NCBI GenBank assembly: GCA_019843655.1
Contig: JACDQD010000007.1
Span: forward strand, 28,052,816 to 28,116,815
Direction: 5' to 3'
Length of the DNA: 64,000 nt
Source: Lethocerus indicus
Lineage: Eukaryota > Arthropoda > Insecta > Hemiptera > Belostomatidae
The notes under the pieces are model-generated. The model made no database searches and was not told the DNA's origin. It saw nothing but the letters and a program-made list of their open reading frames with translations. The position numbers were made by a program, and so were the translations under genes. This document shows positions 35,345-47,018 of the stretch, in pieces. Numbering within the stretch: the stretch's first letter is position 1; the number at the start of each line of letters is the position of its first letter.

Positions 35345-35640
35345 CAATTTTCAAGGGGTTGATAAAAAAACCCCTTCGGCCCCTTTCGGGCCGTCCAACT
35401 CCGTGCAAAATCGTTAACGCCCCAACATCCCGATATAGATCCTTCCGTCCGAAACTGTCGCTACGCTGATTTCCGGTGTAAATCCGCTCTTCGGGAAACC
35501 TCTTTTTAACGACGATTTTCGCCCGTTAAACCGGTTTTAGAGCCAATTTTGCACTGTAAAACCTGTTTTATTGAGCTGACTGGGAATTTAAAACCGTTTT
35601 ATAGGTCCGAACAATATTTGTTCAACGATAAACGAACAGA
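35345..35640. repeat. Degenerate repeat related to 28600-29560
   Basis: AGGGGTTGATAAA, GCAAAATCGTTAACGCCCCA, TTTTAGAGCCAATTTTGCAC and AACGAACAGAAACGTTC match the 28.6-29.9 kb domain in the same order. Confidence 0.7.
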
Positions 35641-35699
35641 AACGTTCTTGCTGAGATCCCTTAGCTCGGTGCATAGACCGTTTAGCTGAATTTACATAA

Positions 35700-36297
35700 T
35701 TCTGTATTCAAACATTGAACCTTAAATTCTGAACCGTAAATTCTGAACCTTAAATTCTGGACCTTAAATTCTGAACCTTAAATTCTGAACCTTAAATTCT
35801 GAACCGTAAATTCTGAACCTAAATTCTGAACCTAAATTCTGAACCTTAAATTCTGAACCCTAAATTCTGAACCCTAAATTCTGAACCCTAAATTCTGAAC
35901 CCTAAATTCTGAACCCTAAATTCTGAACCCTAAATTCTGAACCTAAATTCTGAACCTTAAATTCTGAACCTTAAATTCTGAACCTTAAATTCTGAACCTT
36001 AAATTCTGAACCTTAAATTCTGAACCTTAAATTCTGAACCTTAAATTCTGAACCTAAATTCTGAACCTTAAATTCTGAACCCTAAATTCTGAACCTTAAA
36101 TTCTGAACCCTAAATTCTGAACCCTAAATTCTGAACCTAAATTCTGAACCCTAAATTCTGAACCCTAAATTCTGAACCCTAAATTCTGAACCCTAAATTC
36201 TGAACCCTAAATTCTGAACCTTAAATTCTGAACCCTAAATGCTGAAACTTAAATTCTGAACCCTACATGCTGAACCTTAAACTCTGAACCTTAATGC
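35700..36297 (+). repeat. Minisatellite, 14-bp unit TTAAATTCTGAACC
   Basis: About 42 units, mixing CTTAAATTCTGAAC, CCTAAATTCTGAAC and 13-bp CTAAATTCTGAAC variants in runs (for example a block of CCCTAA types at 35860-35940). Edges decay at about 36240-36297. No open coding frame. Confidence 0.97.
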
Positions 36298-36569
36298 GCC
36301 CTCATTATACTTTTTTCTGTGCAAATACTATATTCTGTAAGTGCATTTTCACTCGCAACGTAAATTTGGATATTTAGAAAATATTTTTGCCGGCAGATTC
36401 TTGTTTTTTTTTTTACCTCCATGGCGGAGCGCCAAATTGGGACGATTGTGGACACTGCCAGGTGAGAAAACTGAGAGAGAGAGAGCTGCGGAAGGAAAGC
36501 GGAAGATGGCCTCGGGCCGGGATTCTCGGCGCTATCGATCCCATAAGGGTTTTACAAATGGGCCGTTCA

Positions 36570-36600
36570 AAGAGTTGGGGGTGGTGGGGGTGGGGAGGCG
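36570..36600 (+). other. G-quadruplex-forming motif
   Basis: GGGGG-TGGT-GGGGG-T-GGGG-AGG lies in a GC-rich part without a recognisable gene (36298-37005). The overlapping frames of 97-134 codons have no known domain. Confidence 0.5.
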
Positions 36601-37005
36601 AACTGCGGAGTCCGTTCACGGTCGAGTTTTATAGTGGCGGTATTAAAGATAGCCGGGATAACCGTCCCAACCCCCCCAAAAACCTGGAGCCCACCCCGTA
36701 TTGGAAAAATGGTGGGATAAAGAGGTGGACGGGCGGCTGCGCTTCGGGGGCCGATATTGAATTCTATCCCCGATTTACGACGGCGGGGTGAAAAAGGAAG
36801 GGGGTCGGGGACGACGCCGAATATGAATCCCGGTTGGAAGCGCGTTTTCGGAAATAGTGTCCGAATTGCGCGGAATTGTGAATTCCCCTATTGGACCTGG
36901 AGAAGAGCCGCTACGGCCTACAGAAATATAACGGAGGGCCGGCAGTCACGCTCACAATCTGTAATACAGGAAGGGAGTAAACCTGCAGTAAATCATGTAC
37001 GCATA

Positions 37006-37667
37006 CACGTAGATTTCCTCTGTTTCTGCCTCATCTCTCGCCGGTTTCATCTTCTGCAAGACCGGTTTCGGCGGCTCGCCACCTTCAGTAGCGACAAACA
37101 AAAATACCAAAGTGACTGACACCGCGCTACTGAAGATTGCGAGCCGCCGAAACCGGTCTAGCAGAAGACCGAACCGGCGAGAGGAGGCAGAAACACGCGA
37201 AATGTACGGTATTCCACAACCCCTCGCAGGCCACAAAACGGGTATTCCTCATAAACAGGTGTCGGCCGCTCGCCGTCTTCAGTAGCGGTCCAGACGAAAA
37301 TTCCAAAATGCCAAAGCGACTAACACTGCGCTACTGAAGATGGCGAGCCGCCGAAACCGGTCTAGCAGAAGACCGAACAAAGATGGAGAGAAATTTTAAA
37401 ATAATACCGTACATTTCATTGTGTTTCTGCCTCCTCTAGCTGGTTCGGTCTTTTGCTAGACCGGTTTCGGCCGCCCGCCATCTTCAGTAGCGCGGTGTTG
37501 GTCACTTTGGCACTCTGGCTATATTGTTCTGTCCCGTACTTTTGTTACTGGAGACGGCGAGCGGCCGAAACCGGTCTGGCGAAAGACCGAACCGGCGAGA
37601 GAGGAGACAGAAACACACTGAAAAATACGGTATTCCAACCCCTCACAGACCAAAAAAGAGGTATTCT
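37006..37667 (+). repeat. Cluster of three HPR elements
   Basis: First hairpin 37006-37240 (cores 37060-37093 and 37126-37159). Second 37246-37385 starts mid-core after the TCATAAACAGGTG junction (cores 37258-37288 and 37329-37362). Third 37403-37667 follows the spacer AATTTTAAAATAAT seen in the 7.8- and 11.4-kb arrays (cores 37459-37492 and 37547-37576; the plus core reads CTGGAGA). Tails follow the first and third. Confidence 0.85.
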
Positions 37668-38394
37668 AAACTATATACATATATATTGTAAATATATGCG
37701 ACGATTAAAGTTGAATCATTGAAAGCGCGAAACCCACGCGCAACGCTTTAGTTTTATCACCTCAGTTGGAAAATTTATGCTAAGAGCAATGTTGAATGTT
37801 TCCCTTCGTAAATAATGAACGCCGATTAAGATTGAACTTTCGGCTTCACACTTTAACAAGTTCAGCGAAAATTGTTCTGAAACGATGGAGAAAAAGAGAA
37901 GATAAACGAGCGCCCGAAGTTTTTATATCGGTTTTATTGTCTCAGAGTAATTTTTTCGAATTATTGCATTAACGTGATCGATTAGCACGAGGTATGTATG
38001 AAAGGAAACACTGGTACAGAGGTGTGCGGGACATGAAAAATTGCGGGACCGATTTCAAATGAAAATCGGCATTTTCATCCCCCTAATCGTTTATTCTCTT
38101 AACAGTTTACATGATACAATACGGGGATGGAAACCGTTAATAATACCCTCTTTGATGTCTCGCCGATATTGAGATAAAAGGTGATTCTCAGAGAATTTAT
38201 CCTGCGCCATTCACGAGATTTGTGAGCACTGTCACTAATACATAATTTTAACTATAATTGTTACAAAATGATAAACGAAAGGGACGAGAAATAGGAATTG
38301 TGTTATGATAAAATTACTTAAAATACAGCTTGGCTTTTACAAGTCTACTGCAGTTCTGGAATACGTGTTTGAGTAAGGGCTGAATTGTGAGGAT

Positions 38395-38465
38395 GCAAAA
38401 TTCGATGATGGATCGATGACTGATGAAGCCGAAACCGGTCTAGTAGAAGGCCTCACCGGGCGATA
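38395..38465 (+). repeat. Degenerate HPR right-arm fragment
   Basis: GACTGATGAAGCCGAAACCG and GTCTAGTAGAAGGCC are recognisable. Helix II of the core is deleted. Confidence 0.55.
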
Positions 38466-38982
38466 CAGAACCCAGCTTGATATTTTCACTTTCGCCTCAT
38501 TAAAACTCCTGTCTAGACCAGACCTTAGGGATTGTGATGAGCTGGCTGCCGTAATTGTGATAAGGGAGGAGCTTAGTTAGAATAAAGGGAAAAAAAGACC
38601 CGAAGACTGTGGTGGTGGGTTTATATCAGGAGTGATGAGGGCCGGCAGAGGTTTACAATTCAATTAGCCCCCAAACCACCCCCCCCCCCAAACCGCCCCC
38701 ATTCACCCACCCCTAAAGTCCCGAGGTATCAGGATCCACTGACAGGCGTTAGCTCCTGTTTATAACGGCTTTATACGGCGGCGATATTAATTATTTCGGA
38801 CCGTTATGAAACTTCGGGAGCCGTAAATTTTACGCGAATAATTTCCCCCGGAGATATCCCCTCCGTAGAGGGGACTTTTCCGTAGAGCGGTGGCAGTTTC
38901 CCGGAAAAAGGTTTCCTCAGTTTTCTATCCGCTCCAGTTATCTCTCGGCCTAATCTTTCGTTTATTGTACGATCAACAAATA

Positions 38983-39181
38983 GTTTAGAATTTCCGCGAG
39001 GGGTTGGAATACCGTAGATTTGGTGTGTTTCTGTCTCCTCCCGCCGGTTCGCTCTTTCGCTAGACCGGTTTCGGCCGCTCGCCATCTTCAGTAGCGGTGT
39101 TAGTCCCTTCTGGTACTTTGGATGTTTTACCGGTCTGGCGAAAGACCAAACCAGCGAGAGGAGACAGAAACACAAGAAATA
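38983..39181 (-). repeat. HPR hairpin element with perfect 15-bp target duplication
   Basis: The left tail has an internal deletion (GTTTAGAATTTCCGCGAGGG). Minus core 39063-39096. The right arm is reduced to ACCGGTCTGGCGAAAGACC and the outer arm CACAAGAAATA. TACGATCAACAAATA flanks it at 38968-38982 and 39182-39196. Confidence 0.9.
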
Positions 39182-39564
39182 TACGATCAACAAATAATTA
39201 AAGTACAATTGCGGAAGGATGTTTTATGGCACTTATTGTCGATTAAGATGACAGGCAAATGATTGTAATTTTGTCTAAGCTACACAGGACAGGGCAAGGA
39301 AAGTTCCGCTTACGGAAATCTTCGCTCATTTAGAATATTTTTTCTTACTTTAGTACTGCAACGCATTTAGATATTTGATTCAGTTTTGTGTTCTGTTAGG
39401 TTCGGTAAATTAAAAATTTGTTTTCAATGATTTACTGCGTGCATTTAAAGTTGGTGTCTATCCCAATTTTCCCAAATTTCCTTAGTTTTTCAAACACGTT
39501 CTTCGAATGAATTTTCCAGACCTCAATCTGTACCGGCTGGTACCAAAAACAGACTTCTCTCTCG

Positions 39565-39777
39565 TGTTTTGTCTTTTGTCAGACCGGTTTCGGCCGGTTC
39601 GCCGTCTTCAGTAGCGGTGTTTTTAGTTGAATATTAAAATAATCATCGGGTAATGATTCGGCCCTCGTTCGAAACAAGTTTGGAGACGTACACTCGTAAT
39701 GGGGGGACTGCAGATCTGAAGCCGGTTAAATTACATTGAATTGGACGAAATTGGCCGCTCGCCGTCTTCAGTAGGCA
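39565..39777 (-). repeat. Two HPR core fragments
   Basis: CTCTCTCGTG box plus core at 39582-39616 and a second bare core piece (TTGGCCGCTCGCCGTCTTCA) at 39747-39775. No arms or tails. Confidence 0.65.
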
Positions 39778-40045
39778 GCCTGCTCGACTTTTACCGGCGG
39801 AAACGAGTAAAAAAAAAACAGAAACGATTCGGTCGGACTAAAAATGGGGCGGCAAAAAGCGGAAGGGCTAATTTTAAACCGCCCACCGACGGCGTTAAAA
39901 GCATATTGTTCCGGTGAAATGGATCGGCCGTGTTCCTGTTTTGCATTTATTTCGTCTCGCGTTTTTATCGCGCCCCCCTCCCCCTTTCCTATTCGACGGG
40001 TTTTGCGGCGATTAATCGCCACAGCCGGCGTTTAATTGGCACATT

Positions 40046-40076
40046 GTGCGGCCTCCTCCTCCTCCTCCTCCTCCTA
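40046..40076. repeat. (CTC)n microsatellite
   Basis: Nine to ten CTC units. Confidence 0.95.
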
Positions 40077-40379
40077 ACGCCCCCATCAATACCACCCTAT
40101 AATGGACAACGGAGCCAATTTACAAACTATAAACAGATTTACTTACTCGGTTAACGGTTGTAACATTAAAAAAAATTACCCCCCCAATATCTACTCATTG
40201 ATTTTTCCATAATTGAGTATGAAGATGAAACGACCCTTGTAAAAGTCGAAACAACTTGCAATTCTGCAATTACAATACAAAAAAACCCCTAAATATCGAG
40301 TAACGTTACAATTTTTTTTCTATAAAACCATCGAACACGGTGAAGAAAATTGTCTTCGATATTGCGATACGTTCAAACA

Positions 40380-41440
40380 ATGGGCACGAGAACACGATTT
40401 AACTCGTAACGTTCGGGCACGAAAACACGAGATAACTCGTGAAATTTGGGGTATAAGAACACGAGTTAACTCGTGAAATTAGGGCATGAAAACACGAGTC
40501 AACTCGTGAAATTTGGGGTATAAGAACACGAGTTAACTCGTGAAATTTGAGTATGAGAACACGAGTTGTAACTCATGTATATTACCGAGGCTCTTCCCGA
40601 ACTTTCCACTTTTCCCACCAAACTGCCACCAATTTAACGCATTGATGACGGGCATTTTTCCATAATTGAGTACGAAAATGAAATTCGTGACGTTCTGGGC
40701 GCGAAAACTCGAGTCAGCCCGCGAAATTATGACATGAAAACACGAGTCAACGCGTGAAATTTGAGTATGAGAACACGTGTCATAACTCGTGAAATTATGC
40801 CATGAAAACACGAGTCAACTCGTGAAATTTGAGTATCAGAACAGGAGTTCACTCGTGAAATTATGGCATAGAAACACGAGTTATATGACATTATGGTACG
40901 AAACCACGAGTTATAACTCATGAAATTATGGTATTAAACCACAACTTATAACTCGTGAAATTATGGCACGAAAACACGAGCTATATCTCATGAAATTATA
41001 CGAAACCACGAGTTATAACTCATGAAATTATGGTATTAAACCACAACTTATAACTCGTGAAATTATGGCACGAAAACACGAGCTATATCTCATGAAATTA
41101 TGGCATGGAAACACGAGTTATTACTCGTGAAATTATGGTATGAAACTTTTAATTATAACTCTTGAAGTATGGCATGAAACCACGAGCTATAACTCGTGAA
41201 ATTATGGGATGAAAACACGAGTGAACTCGTAAAATTTGAGTATGAGAAAACGAGTTAACTCATGAAATTATGGCATGGAAACACGAGTTATTACTCGTGA
41301 AATTATGGTATGAAACCTGGAATTATAACTCTTGAAATTATGGCATGAAACCACGAGTTATAACTCATGACATTATCGGATGAAAACACGAGCTATAACT
41401 CGTGAAATTATGGCATGAAAACACGAGTTATAACTCGTAT
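40380..41440. repeat. Palindromic minisatellite, unit about 36 bp
   Basis: Units read CTCGTGAAATTATGGCATGA and AAACACGAGTTATAA, so neighbouring units place ACACGAGTTATAACTCGTGA, a perfect dyad, at each junction. About 28 units, interrupted at 40580-40680 by unrelated sequence (GAGGCTCTTCCCGAACTTTC) that reappears at 41445-41475. A nested 118-bp duplication lies at 40905-41085. Confidence 0.95.
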
Positions 41441-41959
41441 ATCACCGAGGCTCTTCCCCGAACTTTCCACTTTTCCCCGAATGTTGATTATAATTGTAAT
41501 CGTTTATAAATTCGGTCATTAAAATTTCTCGGGATAACGTAGTAATTTCAGACCCGACTAGTTGGGGCTGTCGGTGCAATAACGCCCGACCACATTTAGC
41601 GTTTTCCTCGGAACGAAATGTATTTCCCAGTTCCCTAAGCACTTGAGGGGGCCGTGCAGGAAGTCGGGCTAGGAGTTAAGCCCCGGGACTTCGTATTCAC
41701 GGTTGGTTGAGCATCGGTTCAGCCAGCGGGTTAGGGGCGGCGGGGGTGGACATAAATTGGTGAACTTTTTCCTCCCCGAACGATGGCGGGTGGGGGTGGG
41801 GGGTAGAAAGTAAGCCCCGTTCCCTCCTTCGCCCCTCAACCCCCGGCTATCGGAAACGTCGTTACTGAGCCATTTATGGTTGAAAAATTTCAACCCCCCC
41901 CCCCTTCCCTGCATACAGCCCGGTACAAAAAGGGATGGATGAGATTTTCACTGAACCCA

Positions 41960-42020
41960 GAACGTATTCCTCAACCCCTCGTCTTTGGAGGTACGACTAA
42001 ATATTGCATTCTCTAAGTTA
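41960..42020 (-). repeat. Part of segment inverted relative to 34430-34500
   Basis: GAATACG... CTCAACCCCTCGTCTTTGGA and AAATATTGCATTCTCTAAG are the reverse complement of 34430-34495 with a few changes. Confidence 0.75.
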
Positions 42021-42160
42021 AAATTTACTTTAGGGGCTTCATAATATCGTTACGTCGTAAGCGAGAGATCGATAGCGACGTGACTTTACAATATGAGCGA
42101 AACGTTGCGAATGAATTTCAGAACCGTTAATTGTCAAAGTAAAGGGTAAGAGAGTACTGT

Positions 42161-42460
42161 AGGTTCGTGATGTTTCTGTCTCCTCTCGCCGGTTTGGTCT
42201 TTCGCTAGGCCGGTTTCGGCCGCTCGCCATCTTCAGTAGCGCTGTGTCAGTCACTGTCGGCACTTTGGACATTTTTCGGGCATCCCCACTGCACTGTATC
42301 ACTTTCACTTGTACCGTGGTGGTTGTGTGTGGCCATCTGAAGATGGCGAGCAGCCGAAACCGGTCTGGCAAAAGACCAAACCGGCGAGAGAGGAGACAGA
42401 GACATCACGAACCTACAGTATTCCAACCCCTCGCAGACCACAAAACAGGTATATTAAATT
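42161..42460 (+). repeat. HPR hairpin element with diverged target duplication
   Basis: Left end AGGTTCGTGATG, cores 42208-42241 (minus) and 42333-42366 (plus), right arm CATCACGAACCTACAG, tail ending CAGGTATATTAAATT. GGTAAGAGAGTACTGT (42145-42160) and GGAAAGAAAGTAATTA (42461-42476) flank it, 11 of 16 identical. Confidence 0.85.
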
Positions 42461-42716
42461 GGAAAGAAAGTAATTACGACACGAAAAACCTAATTAAAAC
42501 TAATCAATCCCAGATCCGTACATAGCTCAATCGCTCTTTCCGGTCTCTCGCGCTTTAAACGACGCAAAGAAATTAAATTTAACACTTCCTTAGCTATTAA
42601 AAAAAAAAAAAAATAACCCGCCTAATTAGAAAGGACAACCCCCGGTATAGATCGATATATCGATTACGCCCGATAACCTTCGTAAATTACGCCCTACAGT
42701 AAATTTTAACCCATTC

Positions 42717-42956
42717 ACTAGTACTATTTAAAGTTGAAGTATTTCACTTGGACTTAATTGTAATAATTATGAAACGGTGTGCGCTCCGTACCATTGAATT
42801 TTCATTGGTTCAAAGTATCAAAATCACTTGTTTCCGGTGGGAAAATTAAAAAAAAATTTCCTGTACATTTATTATATAGGGTGTCCCAAAATTAACGCAA
42901 GATTTGAATTTGCCACAATTCTTGCAGTAAATTTGGCAACCCTATTAAAAAACCCA
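42717..42956 (-). repeat. Inverted duplicate of 34200-34435 including mariner MITE C
   Basis: CTAGTACTATTTAAAGTTGA, TTCACTTGGACTTAATTGTA and GGGTGTCCCAAAATTAACGC are in reverse order relative to 34 kb. The MITE part (42879-42953) stops where an HPR right half begins. Confidence 0.8.
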
Positions 42957-43136
42957 TGGAGGATGCCCGAAAAACATCCAAAGTGCCGAAAGTGGCACCG
43001 AAAAGTGGCGCTACTGAAGATGGCGAGCGGCCGAAACCGGTCTAGCGAAAGACCGGACCGGCGAGGGATGAGACAGAGAAACGCACGAAATCTACTGTAC
43101 TCCAACCCCTCGCAGGCCGCAAAACGGGTGTACTAA
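42957..43136 (+). repeat. HPR right half inside the MITE C copy
   Basis: It starts in the centre (AGGATGCCCGAAAAACATCC), has a plus core 43009-43042 in consensus form, the right arm ACGCACGAAATCTACTG and a tail ending GGGTGTACTAAACTG. Left arm absent, consistent with a 5'-truncated insertion. Confidence 0.82.
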
Positions 43137-43844
43137 ACTGTATTCAATCTGTAAAAAAATGATATCGTAGGCTAAGGAGCGGGCTTAAAGCCGCGTGAAA
43201 GGTAGACGGTGGGGGTGGGGATCGATTCGGCGATGAGTTCGGTTTAAGTTCACCCCCCAAAAACCCCTCGAGAGCTGGCCTATCTGCTCGATACGCGGAA
43301 CAGGAAAAGGGAAAATCGCAGAAGTGGACCCCAATCGGGGGGGTTGAGAAAGGGCGTGTAAACTTGACTGCAGATTACGACCTTATGTACAAACTTAATG
43401 TTTGCTTTCACTTCGCTTAGGTCTAGATTAACCACAGGTTTACTTTTAAAACCGGGAGATTTAAATCCGAACGGTGTCAAAAATGGGTCCCCGTGGACAT
43501 TTCCGAAATCCAGGAACTTTAATATATAAGAAATATATTGGCGGCCTTCGACTCGTTTAAAAAAAAATCAACCTTTTATTTGAAGTACAATATTACGACT
43601 TACAAATGTTCTGGGCTTCACAAACACTAAGCGATACAGTCAAACAACTCCAGAGCAAGACTGAATTACTTCCTTATAGAGCCTCTGAAGGGAATTGTTC
43701 GATCTATAAACTCTATTTTTACTAAAAGGACCTAAGCCTTTGCACAATGGCTAGCCCCTTACATAACTTATATATAATTTAGTAGAGATTTAGTAGTAGT
43801 AAACAGGAGAAACAGTAAGTTTTTTACAATCGAGCTATACCTCT

Positions 43845-43970
43845 TGATTTCTGTGATTACTTTCATTCTGTAGTATTATTTATTTTTTAATATTAATATT
43901 TCTTATAAATTTACAAAAAATTTAATATTTTATCCCTGTCAGTTGTACGATAAAATTTTATTTTAGAATA
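43845..43970 (-). repeat. Inverted duplicate of 15336-15465
   Basis: TTTCTGTGATTACTTTCATT, GTAGTATTATTTATTTTTTA and ATCCCTGTCAGTTGTACGAT are the reverse complement of the 15-kb segment, continuing directly into an HPR tail at both loci. Confidence 0.8.
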
Positions 43971-44085
43971 CCTGTTTTGTGGTCTGCTAGGGGTTGGAAT
44001 ACCGTAGATTACGTGTGTTTCTGTCTCTGTCGGTTTGGTCTTCTGCTAACCGGTCTATCAAGAGACAGAACCGTCCTAAAATTAA
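43971..44085 (-). repeat. Short HPR element
   Basis: Full left tail (AGAATACCTGTTTTGTGGTC), outer arm GTAGATTACGTGTG, then a collapsed centre GCTAACCGGTCTATCAAGAG without cores. Confidence 0.78.
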
Positions 44086-44339
44086 TTATAGAAATATACG
44101 CGTAGTGTTGATATCGGAACCGGCAAATCGATAAACGGTGGACGGACATTGACTTTCGAAACCGGGGGGACAACCGAAACCGAACGTCATATCGCCTACT
44201 CCCGGTTTTGCGGTTCGGTGATCGGGGCGACCTTTATAGGCGCCACTGTCCCGGCGTCCCGATTTTCCCGTATTTAATCCCGATCGGAATAGGACCCCGG
44301 GACAATGATACCGGGGCCGGAACCCCAGGGATGAGGGCG

Positions 44340-44362
44340 GCGGGGTTGGGGGTGGGGGTCCC
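44340..44362 (+). other. G-run cluster
   Basis: GGCGGGG-TT-GGGGG-T-GGGGG. A matching C-run cluster lies at 44536-44556 and a CT-rich run at 44410-44470. No gene is recognisable in 44091-44799. Confidence 0.55.
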
Positions 44363-44799
44363 GTTTGCGCTTTGTGTATATCGCACAATTCCTCTTCATT
44401 TTCAAATCAGATTATTCCCTCCCTCTCCTCCCTCCCTCTCCATCCCTCCCTCCAGCACTCTCCCTCTCTGAACCGGTTTAATCATCCGGCGGCCCTTCCC
44501 CTCCACGTGTGCTCGCAGTCGGGCATTTAATTAAACCCCCCCCCACCCACCCCCACGGCCTCCGACGGCCCCACGCCCCCGGCCCCAAGCCCCAGGTGCC
44601 GGGCCCCATGCAATAGTGACACTAGACAATAAACCGTTCATTACTGACGGCGGTGTTTGACGCTGCGTGGGCGTCCAATTGTATTTTTTTTTTATATTTT
44701 GTCGTTTAACATCTCCCGCCAGAGCCCGTCGATCTGCAAAACTGGCCAATTTAACATCAGAACTATTTATTATCCGAATAGAACGATTTGGCCTCAACG

Positions 44800-45830
44800 A
44801 CGGCACAATTTAAGAATTATAGCGGAATTTGAGAACCATAAGAGAATTTGAGAATTATAATGGAATTTAAGAACTACAGTGGAAGTTGAGATTTATAATG
44901 GAATTTAAGAACGATAGTGTAATTTGTGAATTGTAGTTTAATTTTAAAATAATGAAGGAATTAGAGAATTTGGTAGAATTTAAGAATTATAGTGAAATTT
45001 GAGAACTACAGTGGAATTTGAGAATTATAATGGATTTTAAGAACTATAGTAGAATTTGAGAATTATAATGGGATTTAAGAACGATAGTAGGATTGGTGAA
45101 TTCTAGTTTAATTTTAAAATAATGAAGGAATTGGAGAATTTGGTGGAATTTAAGAATTATAGTGGAATTTGAGAACTATAGTTGAATTTGAGAATTATAG
45201 TTTAATTTGAGAATAATAGTGGAATTTATGAATTATAGTGGAATGTGAGAACTATAAGAGAATTTGAAACTTATAGTTCAATTTAAGGATAATAAAGGAA
45301 TTAGAGAATTATAGCCGAATTTATGACTGAAGTCGGATTTGAGAACTATATTCAAATTTATAGTATTATAGTTGAGTTTGAGAATTATTATGGAATTTGA
45401 GAATTATAGTTGAATTTGAGAATTAAAGTGGAATTTAAGAATTATAATGGAATTTGAGAGTTTCAGCGGAATTAATGACTAAAGTCGAATTTGAGAACTA
45501 TTATATACTCGAATTTGAGAATTATATTTGAGGAGTTATCATTGAATTTGGCAATAATGCGGAATTAGAGATATTTTCATGGAATGTAAGAATAATAGTG
45601 TAATTTCAGAATTATAGCTGAATTTATGATTAAAGTCGAATTCGAGAACTATATTAGAAGTTGAGAATCATAGTTGAATTTGAGAATTATACTTGTATTT
45701 GAGAGTTATCATTGAATTTGAGAATAATGCGGAATAATAGAATTATAATTGAATTTAAGAACTATAGCGACATTTGAGAGCCATTGTACAATTTGAGAAC
45801 TATAGTGGATTTTGAGAATTATATTTCGAG
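44800..45830. repeat. Diverged minisatellite, unit about 17-19 bp (GAATTTGAGAATTATAGTG)
   Basis: Roughly 55 imperfect units with GAATTTGAGAA or GAATTTAAGAA followed by YTATAGTG or TTATAATG. A longer period is visible: TTTAATTTTAAAATAATGAA occurs at 44937 and 45108 (171 bp apart), so blocks of about ten units were duplicated. Confidence 0.92.
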
Positions 45831-46005
45831 TTTATTACAACGGCGCGCCTACCTTGACGCCGGAAGTCAGTATTGAGCGGAATTGGCTTGATTCTTTCAC
45901 CGGCTCGGCTTTTCGGACGGACTTAAAAAACAGATCGATGGCTGAAAATTTCCCGCCGCTCTCTGAAAACGCCGACTATTTACAAGGAAAACTTCGTTCC
46001 GCCGA

Positions 46006-46316
46006 GAGAGAGGGAGGAGGGAGGAGAGGAGGGAGGAGAGGGAGAGGGAGAGGGAGAGAGGAGAGAGGGAGAGGGAGAGGGAGAGAGGGAGAGAGGGAGA
46101 GGGAGGAGAGGGAGGGAGAGGGGAGAGGGAGAGGGAGAGGGAGAGGGAGGGAGGAGAGGGAGAGGGAGAGGGAGAGGAGAGGGAGAGGAGAGGGAGAGGG
46201 AGGGAGAGGGAGGGAGGGAGAGGGAGAGGGAGAGAGAGAGGGAGAGGGAGAGGAGAGGAGAGGGAGAGGGAGAGGGAGAGGGAGGAGGGAGAGGAGAGGA
46301 GAGAGAGAGGGTGAGG
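46006..46316 (+). repeat. GAGAGG/GGGA purine minisatellite
   Basis: About 310 bp of almost pure A/G on this strand. The 211-codon open frame across it (Arg/Gly/Glu) and the Leu/Ser/Pro frame opposite are artefacts of composition. Confidence 0.96.
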
Positions 46317-47018
46317 GAGGGAACGAATTTTCCGCAGCCTCAATCTATCTCGATTCTCGTTCCGTATCCTATTCCTATTATTATCAAATTGAAAGTTCTC
46401 CAATCCCCCCCGCCCCCCGGGGGGCTATCCAGGAACCGGTTGGGTAGAATTCACTGTACACGGGGGTCGCTAGGAGAAATTCCTTAGGGATTCCTTAAAA
46501 TGTGTTCGTCCCAAGTGCCTAATCCCGAAGAACAAAATCGCCCGAATGTCCCACCGTTTATATCGCCAACCAGACTCTTTATATATTTTATTCACGATTT
46601 ATTCACGATCGAACCCATCCCTATCCTGTAATGTATTTTCTGTGAAACAATTGTATCGCTCCCGATTAGCAGTAAACTTAAGATGTGATAAAATTATATC
46701 AGGTTGTATATTATAGCTGGATAGTGGCAACAATTTTCTTGATCACTTTCCGAATGATCGCCCGAACGTAGCCCAAAATAATCATAAATATAATTTGGTC
46801 GAGAATAAATGAAATACCGTCGTAAAAATTTACAATTCCCTGAAGTTATAATTGAAATTCTGGACGCTGAAACCTCATTTGTACAGTCTGTAACTCGTTA
46901 ATGTTTGCGAACACATTAATTTTGAACATTTTTGTTATCGTTCTACAGATTTGAATGCTTAAAAATATGACACTTGCGGTCTATATAACTGACAGGTGTA
47001 AATAATAATTATTTATTA

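Noticed and set aside
35700..36297. Telomere-like repeat (CCCTAA within units)
   Set aside because: The unit is 14 bp with CCTTAA and CCTAA variants. The TTAGG-like word is incidental and the array is internal.
45812..46447. 211-codon open frame (and its antisense partner)
   Set aside because: Purine-only low-complexity DNA lacks stop codons by composition. No domain.
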